This document shows, one piece after another, positions 8,781 to 18,077 of a stretch of DNA of 64,000 nt. Positions within the stretch are counted from its first letter, which is position 1. Every line of letters starts with the position of its first letter. Position numbers and translations under genes: made by a program. A model generated the notes under the pieces. The model was not told where the DNA came from. It did not search any database and saw only the letters and a program-made list of their open reading frames with translations. The stretch comes from a cyanobacterium PCC 7702 (lineage in GTDB: Bacteria; Cyanobacteriota; Cyanobacteriia; Cyanobacteriales; Nostocaceae), in NCBI GenBank assembly GCA_000332255.1, contig KB235926.1:4609161-4673160 (forward strand), written 5' to 3'.

Positions 8781-9731
8781 ATGTCTTTGAAAATAGACCG
8801 CGGACTTTTTAAGTATGATTTCACCGATTACCACGCCATTTTATGCGTGCCAATTAATGCCGATGTCAAAGAAATACGCAAACGCTACTTAAAAATCGCC
8901 CGTCGCCTGCACCCCGATAGTTGTACGGCAACTAGCAATGCAGAAAAACAGCTAGCAAGCGATTTGCTTTCTAAATTAGTCAATCCAGCCTACGAAAGAC
9001 TTTCTCAAGAAAAAAATCGTGGAGAATACATGCTCGTTTTGTTGCAAACAGGAAAAAGATTGCTGCAAGAATCGACTTCTATAGATTTGACCAGCGATGT
9101 AGCAAAACAGCTAGCGCAAACATCTCATTTGGAACAAGCTTATAAAAGTGCGATCGCGCTTTTGGCTGAAACTCAATACGACTCGTTAGACAATGTTCTG
9201 CAAACCATTGGTCTTATTAGCGAAGCAAATTTAGTCTATTTAGTGCGCAATGTTGCTGTCAGCAAACCAGTTGCTAACCCAACACCCACACCAACACCAG
9301 CTACAAACACCGCTACTCCATCCAAGGTAAATCAAACTACCGCACCACCAGTCAAGGAAGACTCGATGGTAGCTCAGTATATCCGTCGCTCCCAAGATTT
9401 GCTCGCCAAAAATCAATTAGCTCAAGCTGAGGTAGAATTACGAGATGCTCTCAAGTTAGAACCAAATAACAGTCGCTGTCACAGCTTGATTGCAATGGTG
9501 TATTTAAAGCAAAATCAAATTAAAATGGCAAAAGTTCATTTTCACCGCGCCCTGCAATTAGATCCCCAGGATGAAATCGCTTTGGAGGGTCAGCACACCA
9601 TAGAAAAAATCTTAGGACAAAAATCCGCTAGCTCGAAATCTGCAGCCAAGTCTGGAACTGGAACTAACAAAGCAGGTAAATCCCATGGCGGTGGTTTGTT
9701 TGGTGGTTTGTTTGGTGGGAAGAAAAAGTAA
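8781..9731 (+). CDS. J-domain and TPR protein
   Basis: This 316-residue protein starts with a DnaJ-like domain (YHAILCVPINADVKEIRKRY, with the HPD motif in ARRLHPDS near residue 49), so it may recruit Hsp70. A Pro/Thr-rich linker follows at about 172-190, then two TPR units (QAEVELRDALKLEPNN; KMAKVHFHRALQLDP). The end is a Lys/Ser/Gly-rich tail with a repeated GGLFGG. It lacks the zinc-finger and C-terminal domains of true DnaJ. Its TAA overlaps the hisZ ATG by one base, so the two are probably translated together. Confidence 0.83.
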   Translation: MSLKIDRGLFKYDFTDYHAILCVPINADVKEIRKRYLKIARRLHPDSCTATSNAEKQLASDLLSKLVNPAYERLSQEKNRGEYMLVLLQTGKRLLQESTSIDLTSDVAKQLAQTSHLEQAYKSAIALLAETQYDSLDNVLQTIGLISEANLVYLVRNVAVSKPVANPTPTPTPATNTATPSKVNQTTAPPVKEDSMVAQYIRRSQDLLAKNQLAQAEVELRDALKLEPNNSRCHSLIAMVYLKQNQIKMAKVHFHRALQLDPQDEIALEGQHTIEKILGQKSASSKSAAKSGTGTNKAGKSHGGGLFGGLFGGKKK

Positions 9732-10945
9732 TGGTATATCAACCACCAGCAGGAGCAAGGGACTTATTACCCCTAGATGTAGCTCAAAAACGCTGGATCG
9801 AAGAAAGACTGCAACAAGTATTTCACCGTTGGGGATACCACAGAATTATCACCTCAACCATAGAACGAATGGATACGCTAATGGCGGGAGGTGCAATTCC
9901 CCGACAAGCAGTGATTCAATTGCAAAATCCCGACCAGGAAGAATTAGGACTGCGTCCAGAGATGACAGCTTCCATCGCCCGTGCTGCTGTTACCCGCATG
10001 GCAGGTGCAACCCTACCACAACGCTTGTACTACAATGCTAATGTTTTCCAGCGCTCCCCAGATTACCGACACAATCAACCCCAAGAATTTTACCAAGCAG
10101 GAGTAGAGTTGCTAGGTAGTGGTGGTTTGCTTGCTGATGCAGAAGTGTTGTTTTTAATAGCAGATTGCTTGCAAGCTCTATGTCTGAACCAGTGGCATTT
10201 AATTTTGGGCGAAGCGGGAATTACACGCTCGCTTCTAGATGCTTTTCCTAGCGATTTACGCTCAATAGTTCGCAACGCGATCGCCCACCTAGATCTAGTC
10301 ACCATCGAAAACTTACCCTTGAGCGAATCATTGCGACAACGAGCACGCACAATTTTGGATCTTCGAGGTCACAGCGCGGATGTGATCCAAAAAATCAATA
10401 CTCTTGATTTAGATCCTTTACAGCAACAAAAGGTGAATAACCTCAAATCCTTGCTAGATTTACTCGCACATCGCAGCAATTTTCCGCTGATTTTAGATCT
10501 GAGTCTCATCCAAACTTTTGATTACTATACCGGTATTGCTTTTGAAGTGGTTAGCAATACCAAAACTGGAGTGCAAGTTGTGGGACGGGGTGGTCGCTAC
10601 GATCGACTTTTGGCTTTGTATCATCCCCAAGGAGAAAATATACCCGGAATTGGTTTTACTTTTTTTCTGGAAAATTTATACCAAGCTATTGCTGATTCTC
10701 CGCAATTACCTCAAAGCATACCTGCAACTAACTGGCTAGTAGTAGCAGAAAACAGCAGCGCCTACGCCAGTGCCTTTGCTTACGCTCGAAAACTCCGTGA
10801 TTCTTCCCACCTCGTACGGGTAGAAATGGATTTGGGAGGTAGGAGCGCAAATGAAATACGACAGTATGCACGCGATCGCTGCATTGCTCAAATTGCTTGG
10901 GTTAAAGCTGATGGTTCAATTGAAATCGAATCTACAATGCTATAA
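9731..10945 (+). CDS. hisZ: ATP phosphoribosyltransferase regulatory subunit
   Basis: This 404-residue protein is a class II aminoacyl-tRNA-synthetase-like homologue of HisRS that activates the short form of HisG in the first step of histidine synthesis. Visible hallmarks are PPAGARDLLP at the N-terminus, LRPEMTASIAR, FQRSPDYRHNQPQEFYQ and FDYYTGIAFEVV. The anticodon-binding domain of HisRS is not evident. hisG is not in the window. Start and upstream stop share one base (TAATG). Confidence 0.9.
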   Translation: MVYQPPAGARDLLPLDVAQKRWIEERLQQVFHRWGYHRIITSTIERMDTLMAGGAIPRQAVIQLQNPDQEELGLRPEMTASIARAAVTRMAGATLPQRLYYNANVFQRSPDYRHNQPQEFYQAGVELLGSGGLLADAEVLFLIADCLQALCLNQWHLILGEAGITRSLLDAFPSDLRSIVRNAIAHLDLVTIENLPLSESLRQRARTILDLRGHSADVIQKINTLDLDPLQQQKVNNLKSLLDLLAHRSNFPLILDLSLIQTFDYYTGIAFEVVSNTKTGVQVVGRGGRYDRLLALYHPQGENIPGIGFTFFLENLYQAIADSPQLPQSIPATNWLVVAENSSAYASAFAYARKLRDSSHLVRVEMDLGGRSANEIRQYARDRCIAQIAWVKADGSIEIESTML

Positions 10946-10952
10946 GCCAGAC

Positions 10953-12050
10953 TTAACATTTTTCTATTTTTTGATCTGGGACTGCACTTGCTTGCGATTC
11001 CCCAGTCTTTAATTTCTCAAATCTTCCCTCCCGCCAGCTATCTCCAACACTTTTAATAAAACTCGCTAAAGGAATTGCTATTAGCAACCCTAACAAACCT
11101 CCCAATTTTGCCCCTAAAAGCAAGGAAATTACCACCCATACTGGATTTAAACCAGTTAAATTACCAAGAAGACGAGGAGCAACAAAATTAGAATTAAACT
11201 GGTCAATTGCTACTGTTACAACTAAAACTTCTACTCCTAACCAAAAATTGTTTAGTGCCACCAAAGAGCTAACTATACCAATTCCTATTCCCGTACCAAA
11301 AGGAAATAAAGCAAAAAAACCAATTACTAAACCAAATAATAAACTTAAAGGAACTTGCAATGCTAAAAATGCCAAGGTAATTCCTGTGGCTAATATTGTT
11401 GCTAAACTGATTTGACCGAGAAAATAATTTTGAAAATCCTCCCGCAGCGATTGACGAATGTACGTTCCGATGTGAGGCGGAAACCATAAAAAAATTCCGT
11501 CCCAGATATACTCTCCATTCAAGACTAAGTAGAAAGTTAATACTACCGTGAGCAAAACATTAACAAGACTGCCAATTGTATCTAATGCAAAACTCAGTAT
11601 TCTACCTGTCAAATTTTGAATTTGAGTTGAGATGCGGTCCAGAAGCTGGGGTAACAACCCACTTAAATTCACCGGTAACTGTTGCGCGATCGCCCAGTTT
11701 TGTAGAGCTTGCAACTGCTGACTACCAGAATCGATCCAGCTGGGCAAAATGTTAGCTAGTTCGTTAAGCTGCTGTAAAATTAACGGTACTAAAGTAACGC
11801 CTAAAGCCACCAAGAGCACCGCAGTTAACAATAAGGCCACGGAAACTGCGACATTGCGTTTTATCCCTTGTTTTTGAAAAAATCGGATTGGATAATCCAA
11901 AATAAAAGCTAGCAAGATAGCAGAAATAAAAATACTGACCAATGGCTGAAAATACTTAATTACCTGAAGTAATAACCAGCCATTAAGAATTACAAGTGGA
12001 AATGCCAAACCTAAAGTTAACCATCGCGGTAGTTTGTTTGTTGATTGCAT
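10953..12050 (-). CDS. AI-2E family (PerM-like) transporter
   Basis: This 365-residue integral membrane protein has about eight hydrophobic segments and the family's layout: paired N-terminal helices, a soluble loop with LPSWIDSGSQQLQALQ, and the C-terminal LIGFFALFPFGTGIG and LGAKLGGLLGLLIAIPLASFIK regions. The family is proposed to export small molecules or ions; the substrate is unknown. I start at ATG 12050 (MQSTNKLPRW); the longer open frame upstream overlaps the Nudix gene and looks noncoding. It lies 11 bases after that gene, so the two are likely co-transcribed. Confidence 0.87.
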   Translation of the reverse strand: MQSTNKLPRWLTLGLAFPLVILNGWLLLQVIKYFQPLVSIFISAILLAFILDYPIRFFQKQGIKRNVAVSVALLLTAVLLVALGVTLVPLILQQLNELANILPSWIDSGSQQLQALQNWAIAQQLPVNLSGLLPQLLDRISTQIQNLTGRILSFALDTIGSLVNVLLTVVLTFYLVLNGEYIWDGIFLWFPPHIGTYIRQSLREDFQNYFLGQISLATILATGITLAFLALQVPLSLLFGLVIGFFALFPFGTGIGIGIVSSLVALNNFWLGVEVLVVTVAIDQFNSNFVAPRLLGNLTGLNPVWVVISLLLGAKLGGLLGLLIAIPLASFIKSVGDSWREGRFEKLKTGESQASAVPDQKIEKC

Positions 12051-12061
12051 GGCGCTAACTG

Positions 12062-12490
12062 TTACACATGAATTTGCTGCATAAAATCTAACAAGATGCG
12101 CTGATGTACCTTTCCTAAAGGTCGGACTTGTCCTGCTGCTATTGAGTAACAGCTTCCCTGGATGATGTCTTTTGGCGTCAATAAACCCATATCCCAACCT
12201 TCGTTGAGAACAAGTCGGTCTAATTCCACCAAAAGTGGCGCGTGAAAGACGTGACGAATTGCTCTATCATCACCATAACAGCCAAACTTATCAAATTTTT
12301 GTGGAAGCTCGTAGTTGATTTCTTCTCGAATTTCTCGCCTCAGTGCTACCTCTGGAGTCTCACCGAGTTCGATGTGTCCGCCAAATAATCCCCAATGACC
12401 GGGATAAAGAATAGTAGGAATATTATCCCGCAGTTGCATGAGAAATTTGTTTTCTTGATAAAGAATCGCGATCGCTACTTCAGCTACCAT
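12062..12490 (-). CDS. Nudix hydrolase
   Basis: This 142-residue protein contains a complete Nudix box, beginning GGHIELGETPE and ending RREIREEI around residues 37-58, which binds metal and cleaves nucleoside-diphosphate-linked substrates. The preceding HWGLFGG is typical for the family. The substrate cannot be read from sequence; the short length suggests a house-cleaning MutT-like enzyme. It appears to lead a two-gene unit with the AI-2E transporter. Confidence 0.9.
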   Translation of the reverse strand: MVAEVAIAILYQENKFLMQLRDNIPTILYPGHWGLFGGHIELGETPEVALRREIREEINYELPQKFDKFGCYGDDRAIRHVFHAPLLVELDRLVLNEGWDMGLLTPKDIIQGSCYSIAAGQVRPLGKVHQRILLDFMQQIHV

Positions 12491-12525
12491 ATTTTCTATT
12501 TTTTTCTTGTTTGCTACTAACTAAT

Positions 12526-12558
12526 AAAAGCCCCTGCTGTGCAAGGCAAGGGCTTTTT
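12526..12558 (-). terminator. Intrinsic terminator after sunset-domain gene
   Basis: AAAAGCCCCTGC (12526-12537) pairs with GCAAGGGCTTTT (12546-12557) with few mismatches around a short loop. Read leftwards it ends in a T run, so it fits termination of the 12587-12975 transcript before the Nudix gene. Confidence 0.8.
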
Positions 12559-12586
12559 ACCTATTTAGCTCTCAAAAAAAACCTCA

Positions 12587-12975
12587 CTATTTGGGAGCAC
12601 GAAAGCCAGCTTTTGTCGCTGTTGCTACATCTGTAAAGCAGATATCGGGCTTGACCTTTTCGTAGTCTGGGGATTTGGGAACGTGATAAATATTGCCTCT
12701 TTTTACCGTAGTTTTACCTTTGACAGGAGCATTTTTCGGACAGGTAGTTTCATTTGTAGGAAGAACACCTAACTTTTTCGCTTCTGCTGAAAGGGTTGCT
12801 TTGCTCGTAGCGCCGGTAGTTGTTGTTTTGTTCACACCAGGTGAAGTTGCAGCGACGGGACTAGTGGGTGTTTGTGTTGTAGCAGACTCCTCACCTTTTT
12901 TCCACAGCTGGAGAGGAATAAAACGGCGACAAAGGCGATCGCCACAGTGGAACGATGATTGAGTAGATTTTTCAT
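12587..12975 (-). pseudogene. Sunset-domain lipoprotein with apparent frameshift
   Basis: From ATG 12975 the frame encodes a lipoprotein signal (MKNLLNHRSTVAIAFVAVLF, lipobox LSSC), then runs to a stop near 12836. In another frame, from about 12898 to 12587, the sequence continues sensibly: GEESATTQTP, a Thr/Pro linker, then a C-terminal GNIYHVP...DYEKVKPDICF...AGFRAPK, resembling the sunset domain. The switch point is a six-base A run (12896-12901 on this strand); seven A's would give one continuous protein of about 130 residues. Either the gene is mutated, the base call is wrong, or slippage restores it. A start at GTG 12835 would encode only the 82-residue C-terminal part without export signal. 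Confidence 0.72.
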
Positions 12976-13022
12976 AAATTTAGTGATTCTCCTCCCTCAA
13001 GAACATGCGAGCACAATGCTTT

Positions 13023-13367
13023 TTAACCCACGGTCACTTGCGTAGTGTCTACATCTTTTGCGCCGCTTACACCCCTAGCTATTTCTACCATTTTGTCTAA
13101 AATATCTTGACTGGGAACTTGCCCTTTTAAAACAACTGTGCTGCCTAGTTGTGCAACGTATAAGCTGTTAATATCATCAAAATCAGGGTTTTCATCAAAA
13201 GCTAAAGCTACCCGTTTGGCAAGTCCGCTTTGATCGTACTCTCCATTCAATCCTACTCGCTCGGGAGGAATTTCTTCACCGTTGCTGCTGTCCTCGCTGG
13301 TGGGTGTAGGATTAACTTGAGCGTCTGCGGGTTTTTCTATACCAAATAGTCTTTGCAACCAACCCAT
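13023..13367 (-). CDS. BON-domain protein
   Basis: This 114-residue protein begins MGWLQRLFGIEK, has an acidic Ser/Pro-rich linker to about residue 45, then one BON domain (LAKRVALAFDENPDFD...LYVAQLGSTVVLKGQVPSQDILDKMVEIARGV..VDTTQVTV), a small fold thought to bind phospholipid or protein. There is no signal peptide. GGAG lies upstream of the ATG at good spacing. Its role is unknown. Confidence 0.82.
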   Translation of the reverse strand: MGWLQRLFGIEKPADAQVNPTPTSEDSSNGEEIPPERVGLNGEYDQSGLAKRVALAFDENPDFDDINSLYVAQLGSTVVLKGQVPSQDILDKMVEIARGVSGAKDVDTTQVTVG

Positions 13368-13620
13368 AAATTTTCGCTCCTTTTAATACACCAATAAAAA
13401 GAATATTTTTTGCTTGTCAGCCACGAATTCTATCTTATACGTAAGTAATTTTGCACAATTTATTTATTAATTATTTTGTTTGATTGGGCGATCGCTTTCA
13501 TTCAGCCATCGATTCATACTTCAAATATAATTGATGCTTATTTTTAGCAAGCAAATTCTTAAAATATCTCTATATCCAAAAGCTGTTTATCCTTTTCCAG
13601 ATTGCTAATTACTGTTGCTT

Positions 13621-14922
13621 TTAGTGACTTAATTTTTCGATCAAATCCGAGCCCACAATCACGGTAACATCAGATAAAATGTCTCCCACAGAGGCAACCT
13701 GTACTTCACCGATACCGAGTATACTACTAACGGCATTAGCCGCGTCGGGATTGCCGTGTTCAGCAATAATTTGAGTTTTTCTACCGTAATCTACCTCTGT
13801 ATCAATTTCATGATTGGTTAGATAAGTGTTGCGAAAACCGTGTCCTCGCAGAAAAGAGACTACTTTTTCTCCATCTTCCGGTTTTCCTGTAGCATTGGCT
13901 ACAGCTATTTTTAATGTTCGCGGAGGGGATAAATTTGTATCTGACCTGGCAATGGGGGCTGTTTCAACTCCAAAGTAGCGAGATAAAATTTCCCTGGTGG
14001 CATCAAAGTTACAAATCCAATAGCTAAGGCGGTATTCATCTTTGCGACTGAAGCGTCCGGGGAGCATGATGGAATGAAATTGACGGCGATCGCTAGTCAA
14101 TAAAGCTTGAGCAACCGCCAACATTTCTTCCACAGATAAATCCGTATCTACGTTTTCTTTGACTACCTGAAGAATTTGAGGTATTTTGGGTATAGTTGTT
14201 GGTTGAAGCAGTACGTGTAATATTTCCTTAAGGACTTCTTGTTGTCTTTGCACGCGACCGATATCGCCCAACGCATCGTGGCGAAAGCGGACATATTCTT
14301 GTAAGTGCTGTCCGTTTAATTTCTGTCTCCCAGGGGAAAAGTGAATGTTCAGATGCTGGGTTTTATCCGTGTAATCCATTTTTTTGGGAATATTGACTTC
14401 CACTCCTCCCAACGCGTCTACCAAGCGGATAAATCCTTCCGTATCAATTCGTATATAGCGGTCAATAGAAACTCCTTGCAATAACTCACTGACGGTCTGA
14501 GCGGCTAACTTTGCTCCTCCCCGGGGATTAGCATCATTGATTTTATCAATTCCTACACCCGGCAGTTGCACCAGTGTATCTCTGGGAATGGATAGAACAT
14601 TAACTTGATGAGCTTGCGGTACCAATCGCACTAATAACATTGTGTCGCTGTTACCTGCAAATGCTTCTTCCGGAGTATAGTGCTGTTTGTGGGGATGACC
14701 AGAATTATCAATTCCGAGAACTAAAATGTTAACGGGATGTTCTAGAGTAGCCGGGACGATCGCGCCTTTGGTAAGGTTAGTTTGACTATGGGATAATACA
14801 GAAAAGCTATCTTGATTTTTCAGGGGAGTTAAAGTTCTTAACCAAGCAAAAATTTTTCCTAAAATTAAAAATATTAGAACTAAAGTTATTAAAAATAACG
14901 GCTGTCCTAAGAGTTTAAGCAT
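13621..14922 (-). CDS. LCP (LytR-CpsA-Psr) family cell-envelope ligase
   Basis: This 433-residue protein has one N-terminal membrane anchor (residues about 8-28), then an extracytoplasmic LCP domain (VNILVLGIDN near 63, NSDTMLLVRL, VNVLSIPRDTLV, then YVRFRHDALGDIGRVQRQQ near 215), and a C-terminal LytR_C domain (LKIAVANATGKPEDGEKV onward). LCP enzymes attach glycopolymers from undecaprenyl-phosphate carriers to peptidoglycan. The conserved Asp and Arg positions for pyrophosphate binding are visible. The divergent neighbour uppP recycles the same lipid carrier, a fitting context. Confidence 0.9.
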   Translation of the reverse strand: MLKLLGQPLFLITLVLIFLILGKIFAWLRTLTPLKNQDSFSVLSHSQTNLTKGAIVPATLEHPVNILVLGIDNSGHPHKQHYTPEEAFAGNSDTMLLVRLVPQAHQVNVLSIPRDTLVQLPGVGIDKINDANPRGGAKLAAQTVSELLQGVSIDRYIRIDTEGFIRLVDALGGVEVNIPKKMDYTDKTQHLNIHFSPGRQKLNGQHLQEYVRFRHDALGDIGRVQRQQEVLKEILHVLLQPTTIPKIPQILQVVKENVDTDLSVEEMLAVAQALLTSDRRQFHSIMLPGRFSRKDEYRLSYWICNFDATREILSRYFGVETAPIARSDTNLSPPRTLKIAVANATGKPEDGEKVVSFLRGHGFRNTYLTNHEIDTEVDYGRKTQIIAEHGNPDAANAVSSILGIGEVQVASVGDILSDVTVIVGSDLIEKLSH

Positions 14923-15315
14923 CCAGGACTTTTTTTTGGCTGCATCCTCCTCACCCCTACACTTTGATTTTTTTCAAAGATTCATTACAAAAATTCTATC
15001 TACAGATACAACGGGAAAAAATTTAGTTTCTGCCTGCAAGTCGCCTCTTGTAGCAGTATTGTCCTTCTGGAACTGCAGATTTATTGTAGCAATAGTTACC
15101 TATTCTTCTAGTGCCAATATAGTCTGCTGAGGCGGAAATTTAAGCTCTACATATATAGCAAAATATGGTCCGAAATTGCTGAAAAATAATTAAATCTTAA
15201 TATTGCTATGGTTGAGCGTCATACTAACGTCATCTCCCGGTCATGAAAATGACATTACCGTAAGCTAAGTTGTGTTTTAATTTCTGCCGACAAATTCCGT
15301 GAGAGCAAGTAAACT
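14923..15315. other. Divergent promoter region between LCP gene and uppP
   Basis: These 393 bases separate two divergently read envelope genes and must hold both promoters. I see no convincing gene. Imperfect repeats of the type GACGTCAT/GTCATGAAAATGAC around 15225-15255 might be a regulator site, but this is not firm. Confidence 0.4.
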
Positions 15316-16215
15316 ATGCTACCTCTAATCCTAGGGACTGCAAGCTGTAGCAATGCTAGCGAAGTAAATTTGAACTTTGCCAACATGAGTTGGATAGAAA
15401 TGATATTTTTAGGGATTGTTCAGGGAATTACGGAATTATTGCCAATCAGCAGTACTGCTCATTTAAGGGTAGTACCAGCTTTGTTTGGATGGCAAGATCC
15501 AGGTTCTGCTTTTTCAGCTGCAATGCAACTAGCTAGTTTGACAGCTGTGTTGGTCTACTTTTGGCAAGATTTAAAAAAATTAGCAGCTAAGACCATCACA
15601 GCAGTGATCGAACAGGATTATCAATCAAGTTCTTTGCGGTTGACGCTGGGTTTGTTGCTGGGAACTTTACCAATAATTGTGGCTGGTGTTTTACTCAAAC
15701 CAGTTCTAAACGCCTGTAACTCGCCTATACGCAGTCTGACAGTGATAGGATGGGCCTGTATTGTTATGTCGGTATTGTTGGCGATCGCCGAAAAACAAGG
15801 AAGGCGCGATCGCACCATTGAAAAACTCACCCTTTGGGACGGAATTTGGGTAGGAATAGCACAAGCTTTTGCTCTTATTCCCGGCGTTTCTCGTTCTGGT
15901 TCCACTCTGACTGCGGGATTGTTCTTGGGTATGGAGCGAGAAACCGCGGCAAGATTTTCTTTTTTATTGGGTTTGCCGGCAATAATTTTAGCAGGGGCGG
16001 TGGAAATTCACACCCTTATGCAGGCAGGTTTGAGTGCAGCTGGCTGGTTAACATTGCTTGTTGGGCTGACTTGTGCTAGTCTTTCTGCGTTTTTGGCCAT
16101 TTGGGGACTTTTACATTATTTAGAAAAACGCAGTACCTGGATATTTGTTTTCTACCGCTTGATTATGGGTGTGTTTTTGATAGTTGCGGCAACCGCGGGT
16201 TGGTTGCCAAATTAG
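15316..16215 (+). CDS. uppP: Undecaprenyl-diphosphatase
   Basis: This polytopic membrane enzyme (299 residues from ATG 15316) dephosphorylates undecaprenyl diphosphate to recycle the lipid carrier for peptidoglycan and glycan synthesis; the family also gives bacitracin resistance. Active-site motifs are QGITELLPISSTAHL near residue 36 and GVSRSGSTLTAGLFLGM near 193. The first 23 residues are unusual and a start at ATG 15385 (MSWIEMIFLG) would match the family better, but only the first ATG has a purine-rich stretch upstream. Confidence 0.92.
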   Translation: MLPLILGTASCSNASEVNLNFANMSWIEMIFLGIVQGITELLPISSTAHLRVVPALFGWQDPGSAFSAAMQLASLTAVLVYFWQDLKKLAAKTITAVIEQDYQSSSLRLTLGLLLGTLPIIVAGVLLKPVLNACNSPIRSLTVIGWACIVMSVLLAIAEKQGRRDRTIEKLTLWDGIWVGIAQAFALIPGVSRSGSTLTAGLFLGMERETAARFSFLLGLPAIILAGAVEIHTLMQAGLSAAGWLTLLVGLTCASLSAFLAIWGLLHYLEKRSTWIFVFYRLIMGVFLIVAATAGWLPN

Positions 16216-16254
16216 TATATTCTTGAGGTTGCTGACAACAGCGAGCCCCCATTA

Positions 16255-16644
16255 TTACTCTTCTTCTAAGTATATTTCCCCCGAATCTTTGTTTGCCGTT
16301 ATGGGTATGGGCTGATAGCGAACTTTACCTTTGATCACCACTTGCTCTCCCTTTTGCACGTGAGTTTGAGCAGTAATAACCCATATTTTCCCTGTCGAGT
16401 CATTAACCAAATACGCTTGTCGCTTGAGCAGGGGAACTTTCCTCTCTACCTTACCTTGAATGTAGACTGTGGCGTTGAAATTTTTTTGTAATTGTAATTC
16501 TCGAACAGAAGTAACATTTGCTCCTAGGGCTTTCACATTATCAAAACTAAACTGACTGCAGCTAACTAATCCCGTCCCCAAAAAGCACGTCAATCCCAAA
16601 GAATACACCGTAAAATTCAGGAATTTTTTTGTTGCTTGTAGCAT
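16255..16644 (-). CDS. Uncharacterised lipoprotein, possible OB fold
   Basis: From ATG 16644 the product is 129 residues with a lipoprotein signal (MLQATKKFLNFTVYSLGLTC, lipobox LVSC). The mature part (ATVYIQGKVERKVPLLKRQAY, LVNDSTGKIWVIT, VQKGEQVVIKGKVRYQPI) alternates strands like a small OB-fold domain. It is reminiscent of bacterial OB-fold periplasmic proteins, but I do not recognise a named family. In-frame codons continue upstream to 16797 without a signal-like start, so the downstream ATG is preferred. AAAAGG precedes it. Confidence 0.7.
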   Translation of the reverse strand: MLQATKKFLNFTVYSLGLTCFLGTGLVSCSQFSFDNVKALGANVTSVRELQLQKNFNATVYIQGKVERKVPLLKRQAYLVNDSTGKIWVITAQTHVQKGEQVVIKGKVRYQPIPITANKDSGEIYLEEE

Positions 16645-17055
16645 AAAAAATACCTTTTGAGAAAATTTTGGCATCAGCAGTCGAGGAGTCGCAACACCAA
16701 CAGGAGTAACTTTGGTGTCAAAATAAAGACCGCTACGCACAAGGGAAAGCTGGCAACCAACCTCAACTTCCGTCAAAAGTGAGAAATATACTCCCAACTA
16801 CAGCAATCAATCTGAGAAGATAAAGATAGCAATTTGATTAGTTTTGTGAAGTAGGAGGTTTGGGTTGTAATCGTGCTGTGTGGTTGTTAATGGATTTGCT
16901 GTGACAAATCAGCTGTCAACCAATAACTATTCACAACCTTAACTAAAATTCTCACAACTAACCGCATTCAACAGTGCTGGTTGAGATGCAGTTGGTGTAT
17001 CTATCTGCATGCAAGACCAAAGCAAGGGCTGTAGTTTCTCTCACATCTAAATGTA

Positions 17056-17952
17056 ATGGAAACAAAAACCGCTAAATTACTCCATGGAAAAGCAGTAGCT
17101 GCCAAAATTCAGCAACAGTTGGCTGCTGAAATTGCCAAATTACAACCCCAGGTAGGACGCCCACCTGGTTTAGCAGTACTAATGGTTGGCGACAATCCCG
17201 CCTCAGCAGCATACGTACGAGGGAAAGAACAAGCCTGCGCCAAAGTTGGTATTGCTTCCTTTGGCAAGCATTTCCCTACACAAACTACTCAAGCTGAACT
17301 AGAGGAAGTGATTGACGCCCTCAACCGGGACCAACGAGTAGATGGTATTCTCGTGCAGCTACCCCTACCAAATCATTTAGATGCTGTTTCTCTGTTACAT
17401 CAAATTGACCCCAACAAAGATGCCGATGGATTACATCCGGTAAATTTAGGAAAATTAGTGCGGGGAGAACCTGGTTTGCGCAGCTGTACTCCAGCAGGAA
17501 TAATGCGCCTGCTGCAAGAGTACGAAATTTCCTTGGAGGGAAAACGGGCGACGGTAGTAGGACGCAGTATTTTGGTAGGGAAACCCTTGGCGTTAATGCT
17601 ATTGGAAGCTGATGCAACAGTGGTAGTTGCTCACTCGCGATCGCCAAATTTAGCCGAACTGACCAAAAATGCTGATATTCTCATCGCAGCAGCAGGTCGT
17701 CCCGGACTAATTTCGGCAGAAATGGTGAAACCCGGGGCCGTTGTGGTAGATGTGGGCATAAATCGCATCACCGACAACAGTGGCAACAGTCGCTTAGTTG
17801 GAGATGTGCAGTTTGACTCGGTTGCTGGTGTGGCAGAATTCCTCACCCCAGTTCCTGGTGGTGTTGGTCCCATGACTGTAGCCATGCTATTGCAAAATAC
17901 TTTTTCTACTTATTTAAGGGCGACGAAAAAAATTGCCAATTTGAGTCTTTAA
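17056..17952 (+). CDS. folD: Methylenetetrahydrofolate dehydrogenase/cyclohydrolase
   Basis: This 298-residue enzyme interconverts 5,10-methylene-, methenyl- and 10-formyl-tetrahydrofolate for one-carbon metabolism, using NADP. Signatures are [14 protein letters not shown] (catalytic Lys region), [10 protein letters not shown] near residue 96, [28 protein letters not shown], and the C-terminal [18 protein letters not shown]. Length and domain order are normal. crtE follows in the same direction after about 125 bases. Confidence 0.96.
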   Translation: METKTAKLLHGKAVAAKIQQQLAAEIAKLQPQVGRPPGLAVLMVGDNPASAAYVRGKEQACAKVGIASFGKHFPTQTTQAELEEVIDALNRDQRVDGILVQLPLPNHLDAVSLLHQIDPNKDADGLHPVNLGKLVRGEPGLRSCTPAGIMRLLQEYEISLEGKRATVVGRSILVGKPLALMLLEADATVVVAHSRSPNLAELTKNADILIAAAGRPGLISAEMVKPGAVVVDVGINRITDNSGNSRLVGDVQFDSVAGVAEFLTPVPGGVGPMTVAMLLQNTFSTYLRATKKIANLSL

Positions 17953-18077
17953 TAAGAGTTTAACTCTAGTTAGCCAGAAACTATGCTTAGTTAAAAGTAC
18001 AGCTGAAATTCTCAATCTTAAATTCCCGCAGGCATTTAAAATTTTACATAAATAATAGAAGCATAAGGAAATTAGGA

